Notes: generated by a model from the sequence alone, not told the origin. Positions 6,615 through 11,934 are shown, counted from the first letter of the stretch. The stretch is DNA of 11,934 nt from Caldifarciminota bacterium (GCA_011049385.1 DSBX01000199.1:1-11934), one strand, 5' to 3'. A program made the numbers and translations.

Positions 6615-7683
6615 TGACCTTGCCGGTCAGGGTCCGGTCCGCAGACCTGAGCCTCAACCAGTAGACCCCGGCCGCGAGACGGCCGCCGTCCAACCGGACC
6701 CGGTGCCGGCCGGCCCGTTGCATCTCGTTCACCAGTACCGCCACCCGCCGCCCGGTCGCGTCGTGCAGTGCCAGTTCCACCGGCCCGGCCAGCGGCAGGT
6801 CGTAGCGGACCCAGCCGGCCCCGCCCAGCGGGTTGGGCCGCGCGCCGTGGAGGGCGAGCGCAACCGGTGCCGGTTCTCCGACTATCCCGGACCCGGGCAC
6901 GACGTAGACCGAGTCCGCGACCTTGTCATCGGTCGGGTCGTCGTCGAAGGCGAGTTCGGTCGAGCAACTCGTCGCCTGCCAGCCCAGGACGGTTGCGGCC
7001 CAGGGCGAGAATGCGACGGTGTCGGTCGCGCCGGGCAGTACCATTGCCTGCTGACGGTCGGTGTAGTCGGTGCCGATGCGGAAGCAGACGTCGAAGCTCT
7101 CGGTCACGTCGCCGGCATTGCGCACCAGCGCCCGGGGCACGATGACCGCGCCCACGCTCACCGTGTCGCGCGGGGCGAGGATTGCCGGCGCTCCGACGTT
7201 GTGCAGGGCCACCCGGGTCGTGCAGTAACGGGCGTCGTTGGACGGGTTGTAGTCGCCGACAAGCCCCGTCGAACAGGAAACCGGGTACGGACCGGGAACC
7301 GGCGTCGCCATCCAGGGCGGGAAGTTGAGGCCGATGCGGACGCCGGGCGGGTGGCTGACGACGCCGAGAGTCGAGTCGTAGTCGGTGCCGATGCGGAGGC
7401 GGACGAGGTACGATTCGGTGGTGGTGCCGTAGTTCTGTACCGTGCAGACCGGCGCGACGAACGTACCGCGTTCGATCAGCGGCGGCATGGTCAATACCGC
7501 CACCCCGACGTCGCCGGCCGGGGTCGGGTTGTTCTTGACGCGGACGAGCATGCTGTCGGTGACGATACTGCCGTACTGGTCCGAGGCGGCGACGATTATC
7601 CAGTAGGGGCCGTCGGCGACCGCGGTCGTGTTCCAGTGCCCGAGCGAATCCTGGGCCTGGATGAGCGAATCGCCTTTCGTCAA
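6601..7683 (-). CDS. Secreted protein with type IX-like C-terminal sorting domain, N-terminus missing
   Basis: This is a 360-residue open frame with a TTG start and no signal peptide, although the contents are clearly extracellular. Residues 1-50 are the end of an Ig-like domain (GHWNTTAVADGPYWIIVAAS, 15-34). Two similar CARDB-like modules follow: 55-160 and 165-262 share the patterns 'TESxxVxxRIGTDY' (98-102 and 203-207), 'FxPWxAT' and 'SCST'. The last 80 residues (281-360) are a Por/type IX secretion type A sorting-like domain: ARPNPLGGAGWVRYDLP, then LHDATGRRVAVL, then LAAGVYWLRL, ending KVIIGD. Such proteins normally start with a Sec signal and are exported to the cell surface. The frame begins mid-domain just beyond a hairpin at 7701-7737, so a 5' truncation is the simplest reading; it may be an untranslated relic. 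Alternatives are a frameshift or assembly break upstream. Its stop overlaps malQ by 14 bases, tail to tail. Confidence 0.65.
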   Translation of the reverse strand: MTKGDSLIQAQDSLGHWNTTAVADGPYWIIVAASDQYGSIVTDSMLVRVKNNPTPAGDVGVAVLTMPPLIERGTFVAPVCTVQNYGTTTESYLVRLRIGTDYDSTLGVVSHPPGVRIGLNFPPWMATPVPGPYPVSCSTGLVGDYNPSNDARYCTTRVALHNVGAPAILAPRDTVSVGAVIVPRALVRNAGDVTESFDVCFRIGTDYTDRQQAMVLPGATDTVAFSPWAATVLGWQATSCSTELAFDDDPTDDKVADSVYVVPGSGIVGEPAPVALALHGARPNPLGGAGWVRYDLPLAGPVELALHDATGRRVAVLVNEMQRAGRHRVRLDGGRLAAGVYWLRLRSADRTLTGKVIIGD

Positions 7684-7700
7684 GACACAATGGCGTCCGA

Positions 7701-7737
7701 AACAGCAACCCGCCCCGGAGGTCCGGGGCGGGCTGTT
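7701..7737 (-). terminator. Strong GC hairpin, likely terminator of the small-gene pair
   Basis: CCCGCCCCGG (7709-7718) pairs perfectly with CCGGGGCGGG (7723-7732) around a 4-nt loop. Outer bases AACAG (7701-7705) and CTGTT (7733-7737) extend the stem across a three-base bulge. On the minus strand it begins 16 nt after the stop of the 8095-7754 gene, as a terminator would. The T tract is weak in both directions, so termination efficiency is uncertain. Confidence 0.6.
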
Positions 7738-7753
7738 ATCCTCTGCGTCGGCC

Positions 7754-8095
7754 CTACTGGCTGCCGTGGCAACGGACCGGCAACGGCTGGTGCAGTTCTC
7801 CGGGCCGGCGTCGGTAGCGGGGCCGGTGGTGCCGGTCTTCGCCGTTGTCTCCCGAGCCTTCGGACAGCATCACGCTGTGCTCGTTCGGCATCAGGTCCCC
7901 GAAGTCCAGCCAGTCCTGGATGTGCGGGGCCGGGGATGATTTCCCCGACCCCTCGGGCGGAACGACCGAAGCCGGTATCGCCCCATCAGCGGTAGAGGGC
8001 ATTTGCCGTGCCGATTCCGCCGGTTGCGCACCGCCGGCTGAAGAGCCGGTCCCCTTGCGGCCTTCCTGCGTCACCAGTCGTGTTGCAGGTTTCAT
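7754..8095 (-). CDS. Unrecognised 113-residue low-complexity protein
   Basis: I do not recognise this protein. The ATG at 8095 overlaps the TGA of the preceding gene (ATGA), and GGAGG (8104-8100) lies four bases upstream inside that gene, so coupled translation is likely. The sequence is polar and rich in Gly, Pro, Ser and Arg, with no membrane segment or signal peptide, and is probably largely disordered. The most ordered stretch is HIQDWLDFGDLMPNEHSVML (58-77). The C-terminal part is basic and histidine-bearing (EDRHHRPRYRRRPGELHQ, 86-103), followed by one cysteine (C109). Codon third positions are mostly G or C in the second half, which favours real coding. It is the second gene of a two-gene unit behind a sigma-54 promoter and ends 16 nt before a strong hairpin. 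It could be a small regulatory or binding protein, or a precursor peptide; nothing in the sequence decides. Confidence 0.5.
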   Translation of the reverse strand: MKPATRLVTQEGRKGTGSSAGGAQPAESARQMPSTADGAIPASVVPPEGSGKSSPAPHIQDWLDFGDLMPNEHSVMLSEGSGDNGEDRHHRPRYRRRPGELHQPLPVRCHGSQ

Positions 8096-8412
8096 CTCGC
8101 CTCCCCGTAGACAGGTTGTTCATTGCGAACGCGTGAGTCGCGTGCCGGTGCGGGCCTCCGGGTTTCCGCTCGGGGCATCCCGCTTTCCTGTTGTGCCGGC
8201 ATTTCCCCGGTGCCGGCGGCAGGGACGCAGGAGCGCAACGCTTCATCCAGGTCAGCCTGAAGGCAGGCCCGGGTAGATTCGTGTCGGAAGCGGCAAGCCA
8301 CGCAATGGCGTTCTGCCGGCGTACGCAGATGCGCCTGGCCCCCCAGGGCACCTGCCAGCAGACGCTGAGCACTGCAAAGCTCGTCGGCGAGCTCGTCGGA
8401 TATCACATACAT
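8092..8412 (-). CDS. Unrecognised 106-residue cysteine-containing protein, first gene of sigma-54 unit
   Basis: I do not recognise this protein. The ATG at 8412 has GGAG (8421-8418) five bases upstream and lies about 38 nt after the predicted sigma-54 transcription start. Residues 1-65 look folded and helical (YVISDELADELCSAQRLLAG, 2-21) and carry five cysteines: C13, C37, C40, C50 and C62. The group HCVACRFRHESTRAC (36-50) has a C-x2-C pair with nearby histidines (H36, H44), which could bind a metal such as zinc or form disulphides. Residues 66-106 are Pro/Arg/Glu-rich and probably disordered. There is no signal peptide, so a cytoplasmic location is likely. It overlaps the next gene by ATGA. 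Alternative frames across this stretch on both strands have no comparable start signals. Confidence 0.55.
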   Translation of the reverse strand: MYVISDELADELCSAQRLLAGALGGQAHLRTPAERHCVACRFRHESTRACLQADLDEALRSCVPAAGTGEMPAQQESGMPRAETRRPAPARDSRVRNEQPVYGEAR

Positions 8413-8460
8413 CTGGACTCCAGACGTGTCGGGTCTCTCTTAGCCATCCCTTATACTACC

Positions 8461-8477
8461 TGCAATAATCGTGCCAG
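8461..8477 (-). promoter_or_regulatory. Consensus sigma-54 (RpoN) -24/-12 promoter
   Basis: Read on the minus strand the sequence is CTGGCACGATTATTGCA, which matches the sigma-54 consensus YTGGCACGRNNNTTGCW at every defined position, with the correct GG-GC spacing. With the -12 C at 8462, transcription should start near 8450, giving a leader of about 38 nt before the ATG at 8412. A sigma-70-type -10 (TAGTAT, 8458-8453) also exists, but no TTGACC-like -35 lies 16-17 nt upstream. Such promoters need an AAA+ activator bound upstream. Confidence 0.75.
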
Positions 8478-8590
8478 TATTGTCGCACTTGCGCGATTTG
8501 CATAAGAGTATGTATTACAGCGTATTAGCCAAAAGGGAGGGGAAGCTGAGGTGCGACAAAGCGGGTCCAAGGGCGCTAATTTCGTCAGGC

Positions 8591-8611
8591 ACTGCCGCAT
8601 TTTACGGCAGT
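8591..8611 (-). promoter_or_regulatory. Candidate activator-binding dyad upstream of the sigma-54 promoter
   Basis: ACTGCCG (8591-8597) and CGGCAGT (8605-8611) form a perfect 7-bp dyad around a 7-nt AT-rich centre. Its centre (8601) is about 151 bp upstream of the predicted start at 8450, within the usual 100-200 bp range for sigma-54 activators. A third related half-site, GCGGCAG, follows at 8614-8620. It could also simply be an RNA hairpin. Confidence 0.35.
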
Positions 8612-8824
8612 TGGCGGCAGTTTGGGTTGTCGAAAGATGCGGTAGGTATATGGGAGTGCATACTGTGCGCGGGGTCCGGGGTCTGACGACAGCGGCCTGC
8701 CGGCAGGGGGTCGTGCGTCTGCGTGACCGCTTCCTTGGTCCTGAATCCGTACCGGGGAACAGGCGGGGACCGCCCGCGGTATGCTTGCGCGAGCATTTGG
8801 GCCTTCGGGCGTGTCGGTCGGTGG

Positions 8825-8852
8825 TTGACCCGTGTGCGAACTGGACTATCAT
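8825..8852 (+). promoter_or_regulatory. Promoter of the DOMON-like gene
   Basis: TTGACC at 8825-8830, a 16-nt spacer, and TATCAT at 8847-8852, identical in both boxes to the glgB promoter. The predicted start near 8859 gives a leader of about 38 nt containing the ribosome site AAAAGGAG at 8884-8891. Confidence 0.6.
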
Positions 8853-8896
8853 TTCCAACGTCTCAGTATACTGTGAAGCCAAGAAAAGGAGTTCTG

Positions 8897-9553
8897 ATGA
8901 GATACGCGAGCCTGCTTGTGCTATGCTCTTTCGTTGTCGCCGGCGTCATGCCGGTAATGCCCTACGGCCCGGATTTGGACGATATCGTCTTCACTGATGG
9001 GTACGTGGACCGGGACGAGGGAGAACGGGAGTATCCGCACGAGTTCTTTGACCGGGCGACCGGGATGACCGTCTCGTGGGGCTACGACGATTCATTGTTC
9101 TACGTCGCATTGGAGACCCGGGGCAAGGGCTGGTTCGGCATCGGCTTCGGCTCGGCGACGATGGACGGCGCGAATATGGTCATCGGCTTCGATACGGACG
9201 ATACAACCGAAGCTTTCTGCCTGGTCGGCCGCGGCCATTCCTCCCAGGTTGTCGCCCCGGCCGATGAACTGCTGCCGGACTGGGATATTGACTTCGACGA
9301 CGAGACCGGGGTCACGACGCTGGAGTTCGCCTATCCACTGCGCTGGCGGGGTAAGGGCGCGCCGGTGGAGTTTGCCGCCTACGAGGACGCTTTCCGTCAC
9401 GCCGCGGTTGACGGCCTGGAGCCGGGCGACATCTACGATATGATACTGGCGCAGAACACGCGGACCCCCTCACTCGACGCCAAGCATACCCACTTGTCGA
9501 GCTTCAAGTTCAAGATGGGCGAAAAACCGGAAGTCGAGGAGGTCGGTCGGTAA
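8897..9553 (+). CDS. Secreted DOMON-like domain protein
   Basis: This is a 218-residue exported protein. The ATG at 8897 is fixed by AAAAGGAG five bases upstream and by a classic signal peptide just after it (MRYASLLVLCSFVVAGVMP, cleavage around 19-24); the frame extends further upstream but only into promoter DNA. The mature part resembles a DOMON domain, a beta-sandwich that binds haem or sugar: TVSWGYDDSLFYVALET (58-74), GKGWFGIGFGSATMDGANMV (77-96), then IGFDTDD. In haem-binding DOMON proteins a Met in this loop and a later His ligate the iron; M89 and H197 or H199 are candidates, but this is inference. The rest is rich in Asp/Glu. A role in periplasmic or surface redox or ligand binding would fit. 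It seems monocistronic, and its last 44 bases overlap the end of the convergent TIGR04076 gene. Confidence 0.7.
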   Translation: MRYASLLVLCSFVVAGVMPVMPYGPDLDDIVFTDGYVDRDEGEREYPHEFFDRATGMTVSWGYDDSLFYVALETRGKGWFGIGFGSATMDGANMVIGFDTDDTTEAFCLVGRGHSSQVVAPADELLPDWDIDFDDETGVTTLEFAYPLRWRGKGAPVEFAAYEDAFRHAAVDGLEPGDIYDMILAQNTRTPSLDAKHTHLSSFKFKMGEKPEVEEVGR

Positions 9554-9866
9554 GCCGGAGCTCGAAGACCACGGTATTGTCCGGGTCCGGGCAGGATACC
9601 CGGGCCCGGTCCGCTTCCGGCTCCCAGGGCAGGCGGCCGCCGAACCGGAGTACCGTCGCGAATGGATAGAGCGAGTTGAAGGCCCACGCGCAGAGCCCGG
9701 CCGGACAGGTCTCGCCGACTTGCCATTCGTCGCCGACCCGGTGCCCGTACGAGCAGACGCCCGGGCCTTCGCGCCCGCGGACTTCGACCACCCGGCAGAC
9801 CAGCCGGCGGCCGACCGGGTCTTCTGCGGTGCGGTCCCGTGGTGCGGTTTCGTCGCTTGCCGTCAT
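9510..9866 (-). CDS. TIGR04076-family small cysteine protein
   Basis: This 118-residue protein has no signal peptide. After a polar N-terminal extension (1-20), residues 21-105 follow the TIGR04076 pattern: VCSYGHRVGDEWQV (37-50), CPAGLCAWAFNSLYPF (54-69), LRFGGRLPWE (73-82), RVSCPDPDNTVVFEL (89-103). Cysteines C38, C59 and C92 sit at the positions typically conserved in the family, suggesting a metal or redox centre, but the family's function is unknown. The ATG at 9866 lies seven bases after a TAGCAT -10 box, so the message is probably leaderless; no Shine-Dalgarno is needed or seen. It is transcribed divergently from the parvulin-like gene at 9954 and converges on the DOMON gene with a 44-base overlap of coding sequence. 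Confidence 0.85.
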   Translation of the reverse strand: MTASDETAPRDRTAEDPVGRRLVCRVVEVRGREGPGVCSYGHRVGDEWQVGETCPAGLCAWAFNSLYPFATVLRFGGRLPWEPEADRARVSCPDPDNTVVFELRLTDRPPRLPVFRPS

Positions 9867-9873
9867 CGTCCTG

Positions 9874-9901
9874 ATGCTAGCGCCGCCTGCCCGGCGGTCA
9901 A
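9874..9901 (-). promoter_or_regulatory. Promoter of the TIGR04076 gene (leaderless type)
   Basis: On the minus strand TTGACC (9901-9896), a 16-nt spacer and TAGCAT (9879-9874), with the ATG at 9866 following after seven bases. The start of transcription should coincide with or nearly touch the start codon. Confidence 0.6.
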
Positions 9902-9918
9902 CCCGTCCCGGCGGCGTG

Positions 9919-9946
9919 TTGACTCCCGCCTCAGTTCAGCTATCGT
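9919..9946 (+). promoter_or_regulatory. Promoter of the parvulin-like pair (leaderless type)
   Basis: TTGACT (9919-9924), a 16-nt spacer and TATCGT (9941-9946). The GTG at 9954 starts seven bases after the -10 box. The -35 boxes of this and the divergent TIGR04076 promoter are 17 bp apart (9902-9918). Confidence 0.5.
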
Positions 9947-9953
9947 GAACGCG

Positions 9954-11285
9954 GTGTCTTTGAGTCTTTTCCGCTTCTGGCCGGCGTTGCTGTCGGCGGT
10001 GCTCCTGCTGGCCGTCTGTCGCTCCGACCCGGCCCGGCGGGCGGTTGCCCGGGTGAACGGCCGGGCACTGACGGTTTCCGAACTGGCGGCGACCCTGCCG
10101 GACCGGGTGGACCCGATGCGCAATGACTCGACGGTGAAACGCCGGTATCTGGAGGAGCTCATCATCAAGGAACTGGTCGCGCAGGAGGCGGAGCGCCGGG
10201 GCCTTGAAGAAGTCACCAGCCATCACGAGGAACTCGGGCTCAAGGCCTTCCTCATCCAGGAGTTGTACCGTCGCGTGACCGCGGCCGGCCGCGAGGTGAC
10301 GCCGGAGGGTTTGGACAGCGCTTACGGGGGGCTTGCCACCGAACTGCGCCTGCGGCTCATCGAGGTTGCCGAGGAGAGCGTTGCCCGGCGGGTCACCGCC
10401 GAGCTGGCGCAGGGCGTTCCCTTCGAGTCGCTGGCGGTGCGCCGGTCGGTCCTGCCCAACGCGGCGTCCGGCGGAGACCTGGGCTGGCTGCCCGGGGTGT
10501 GGCTCGAGACGCCGGTCCGGGTGCTGGTCGAAGAACTGGAGCCGGGGGAGCACACGCCGGCGGTGCCGGTCCGGGACCGGTGGCAGTTCGTGAAGCTGGA
10601 GGGCAGGCGCGAGGCCGACCCGCCGCTCCCGCCGCTGGAGCAGATACGCGGCGAACTGCTGGTGCGGCTCCGGCAGTTTCGCCAGCAGTTACTGGCCCGG
10701 GAGTACCAGTCGCAGGTGCGCCGGCGGCTGGAGTTCGTGCCCGAGGGAATCGCGGTCATCATCAAGCCGGCGGATTCGATTACCCCGGCGGAGAAGGAAG
10801 TCCCGGTCGCAATCCGGGACGGCGAGAAGTACGTCAAGGTCGCCCGGCTGATGCACGTCCTGCGCCGCTTCCCGCCCGCGCTGGATTCGGCGATGCGGTG
10901 TTACGCGGTCGAGCGCGAGCTGGAAGAGGACCTGATGTACGAAGAGGCGCTGGCGCTCGGGCTCGACCGACTGCCTTCGGTGCGCGATTCGGTGGCCCGC
11001 TATCGCCGGCGCCTGCTCAACCAGGCGCTCTACCAGCGGGCGGTGGTCGAGTCGGTCAAGGTGAGCGAGGCGGAGATACGGGACCGGTTCGAAGCGAACC
11101 GGGACGAGTTCCCGGGCGCGGACTTTGCGACCGCGGCGACGCAGGTCGAGGCCGGGCTGTTGAACGAGCGGCGGGACACGGCCTGGCGCGAACTGGTCGA
11201 GCGCCTGCGCAGCGAGGCGAAGATTACGATTGACGAGCGGGTTCTGCGCGACATCGGCCAGAACCCCGATGGAAGCTGGCAATGA
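9954..11285 (+). CDS. Parvulin-like (SurA/PrsA-type) lipoprotein
   Basis: This 443-residue predicted lipoprotein is a chaperone or peptidyl-prolyl isomerase relative acting outside the inner membrane. I chose the GTG at 9954 because it begins a lipoprotein signal (LLSAVLLLAVC, lipobox cysteine C22) directly after a promoter; an in-frame GTG at 9945 overlaps the -10 box, and coding further upstream is antisense to the neighbour. Residues 30-125 form a SurA-N-like helical segment (VARVNGRALTVSELA, 31-45; YLEELIIKELVAQEAERRGL, 65-84). Residues 130-217 are parvulin-like (GGDLGWLPGVW at 173-183, VEELEPGEH at 192-200). The active-site 'RHIL' strand reads LRLRLIEV (131-138), lacking the usual histidine, so isomerase activity may be lost. 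Residues 290-443 are a second helical region. It is followed after 17 bases by a second gene of the same type, presumably in one operon. Confidence 0.8.
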   Translation: MSLSLFRFWPALLSAVLLLAVCRSDPARRAVARVNGRALTVSELAATLPDRVDPMRNDSTVKRRYLEELIIKELVAQEAERRGLEEVTSHHEELGLKAFLIQELYRRVTAAGREVTPEGLDSAYGGLATELRLRLIEVAEESVARRVTAELAQGVPFESLAVRRSVLPNAASGGDLGWLPGVWLETPVRVLVEELEPGEHTPAVPVRDRWQFVKLEGRREADPPLPPLEQIRGELLVRLRQFRQQLLAREYQSQVRRRLEFVPEGIAVIIKPADSITPAEKEVPVAIRDGEKYVKVARLMHVLRRFPPALDSAMRCYAVERELEEDLMYEEALALGLDRLPSVRDSVARYRRRLLNQALYQRAVVESVKVSEAEIRDRFEANRDEFPGADFATAATQVEAGLLNERRDTAWRELVERLRSEAKITIDERVLRDIGQNPDGSWQ

Positions 11286-11302
11286 TGACAAAGGAGTCCA
11301 GA

Positions 11303-11934
11303 GTGACAAGAGCGGTTGTGTGCGTGCTGGTCGGACTGACGGTGTTTCTCGCCGGGTGCCCGGAGGAGAAGCCGAAGGGCGCGGTCGTGGCGGTGGTCGG
11401 TGGTGACGAACTGACGAAGCAGGACCTGCAGGCGCTCGCGCCGGAAGGGTTCGCGGTGACGCGCGAGAACCTGCCCCGGATCCTGGACAAGTGGGTGTCG
11501 AACTCGCTGATGTACCAGGAGGCGGTGCGGCGGGGGCTGGAGGACGAGCCGAAGACGCAGGTGTACCTGGAGCGGCTGAAGCGGGACTATCTGGTGAACG
11601 AGCTCCTGCGCAAGCTGACCGAGTCGGTCTCGGTCAGCCAGAGTGAGATGCTCGACTACTTCAACACTCACCGCGAAACCTTCGCCGAGGAGGTGAAGAT
11701 AATGCGGATTGTCCTGCCCGACAGCCTGGTCGCGGTCCAGACCCTGGCCGAGCTGAGGCAGGGCGGCGATTTCAAGCGCCTGGCCGAGGAACGTTCTCTC
11801 GACCAGCTCCTGCCCGGCGGCCAGGAGAGCGGCTTCCTGCCGCGCGGGTTCGGCGACCCGCGCCAGGGCGGGGACCCGGCGCTGGAGGAGGCCATCTTCG
11901 CGCTCCAGAAGGGCGAGGTTTCGGAGGTCATCCC
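11303..11934 (+). CDS. Second parvulin-like lipoprotein (3' end outside window)
   Basis: The frame is open to the window edge, giving the first 210 residues. The GTG at 11303 has AAAGGAG (11290-11296) six bases upstream and begins a lipoprotein signal (VVCVLVGLTVFLAGC, C19 in an LAGC lipobox). The N-terminal part (27-110) is the SurA-N-like region: VVAVVGGDELTKQDLQALAP (28-47), and KWVSNSLMYQEAVRRGLE (63-80). From about 130 it is parvulin-like: VKIMRIVLPDSL (131-142), GGDFKRLAEERSLD (154-167), ESGFLPRGF (175-183), ALEEAIFALQKGEVSEV (193-209). The usual histidine of the 'RHIL' strand is again absent (IMRIVL), so a chaperone role is more likely than catalysis. It sits 17 bases behind its paralogue and is probably co-transcribed. 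It is likely to help fold or deliver outer-membrane or secreted proteins. Confidence 0.82.
   Translation, partial: MTRAVVCVLVGLTVFLAGCPEEKPKGAVVAVVGGDELTKQDLQALAPEGFAVTRENLPRILDKWVSNSLMYQEAVRRGLEDEPKTQVYLERLKRDYLVNELLRKLTESVSVSQSEMLDYFNTHRETFAEEVKIMRIVLPDSLVAVQTLAELRQGGDFKRLAEERSLDQLLPGGQESGFLPRGFGDPRQGGDPALEEAIFALQKGEVSEVI

Larger units (their letters stand above)
8413..8896. other. Long intergenic, regulatory-looking region
   Basis: This stretch between divergent genes holds the sigma-54 promoter (8461-8477), a separated 9-bp inverted pair TTGTCGCAC (8480-8488) and GTGCGACAA (8551-8559), the dyad at 8591-8611, a 12-bp palindrome CCTGCCGGCAGG (8696-8707), a small GCC-TTCG-GGC hairpin near 8803, and the DOMON promoter (8825-8852). 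About 8440-8550 is markedly AT-richer than the rest of the window. Frames crossing it lack ribosome sites and family features, so I see no gene here. Confidence 0.5.

Noticed and set aside
6553..7995. 480-codon plus-strand frame
   Set aside because: It is antisense to the sorting-domain gene and overlaps malQ; its composition is GC-rich shadow-like and no domain is visible.
8453..8480. Sigma-70-type promoter (TAGTAT at 8458-8453) for the small gene pair
   Set aside because: No TTGACC-like -35 at a 16-17 nt spacing, whereas the overlapping sigma-54 element matches its full consensus.
8471..8686. 71-codon plus-strand frame crossing the sigma-54 promoter
   Set aside because: It has no ribosome site, is in AT-rich regulatory DNA and shows no recognisable protein pattern.
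8696..8707. 12-bp palindrome CCTGCCGGCAGG
   Set aside because: Such GC palindromes are expected by chance in this composition; it is not next to a gene end and has no T run. It is mentioned only as part of the intergenic region.
8723..8896. Longer start for the DOMON gene at 8723
   Set aside because: The added residues would cover the promoter and lie before a clear signal peptide; AAAAGGAG sets the start at 8897.
1..11934. CRISPR arrays, tRNA, rRNA, insertion sequences
   Set aside because: No regularly spaced repeats, cloverleaf-like sequences, rRNA-like stretches or transposase motifs were seen on either strand.

Overview
The window is GC-rich bacterial DNA with tightly packed genes, lipoproteins with cysteine lipoboxes, and a secreted protein ending in a type IX secretion (Por)-like C-terminal sorting domain. 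Together these suggest a diderm bacterium related to the FCB group. A GC-rich candidate-phylum lineage such as WOR-3/Stahlbacteria would fit, but that placement is inference; there is no rRNA or other marker gene here.

Layout. 1-564: the end of a membrane protein that begins before the window. 565-796: a short gap with a promoter-like element. 797-1459 (minus): a GNAT acetyltransferase. 1597-1761: a 54-residue protein that looks like only the last part of a GyrI-like effector-binding domain. 1814-6614: a three-gene alpha-glucan operon with overlapping genes, consisting of a glycogen branching enzyme (glgB), a short GH57/DUF3536 protein, and 4-alpha-glucanotransferase (malQ). 6601-7683 (minus): a headless secreted protein with two CARDB-like repeats and a sorting domain, converging on malQ. 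8412-7754 (minus): two unrecognised small genes overlapping by ATGA, downstream of a consensus sigma-54 promoter (8461-8477) and followed by a strong hairpin. 8413-8896: mostly regulatory DNA. 8897-9553: a secreted DOMON-like protein. 9510-9866 (minus): a TIGR04076-family small cysteine protein. 9954-11934: two tandem parvulin-like (SurA/PrsA type) lipoproteins, the second running off the window.

How the genes work together. glgB, the GH57 protein and malQ share one promoter and overlap at both junctions, so they probably act together on glycogen or maltodextrin: branching, an uncharacterised GH57-type step, and chain transfer. The two parvulin-like lipoproteins look like envelope folding factors from one transcript.

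Most notable. First, the sigma-54 cassette of two small unknown proteins is the best candidate for something undescribed. Its promoter matches the -24/-12 consensus, an upstream dyad sits where an activator would bind, both genes have Shine-Dalgarno sequences, and a hairpin follows. Second, a recurring promoter with a fixed 16-nt spacer (TTGACC-N16-TATCAT-like) occurs at several genes. In three of them (glgB, the TIGR04076 gene and the first parvulin gene) the -10 box ends only 6-7 nt before the start codon, which predicts leaderless mRNAs. Third, several genes look like partial versions of larger families: the GyrI tail, the DUF3536 protein and the sorting-domain protein.
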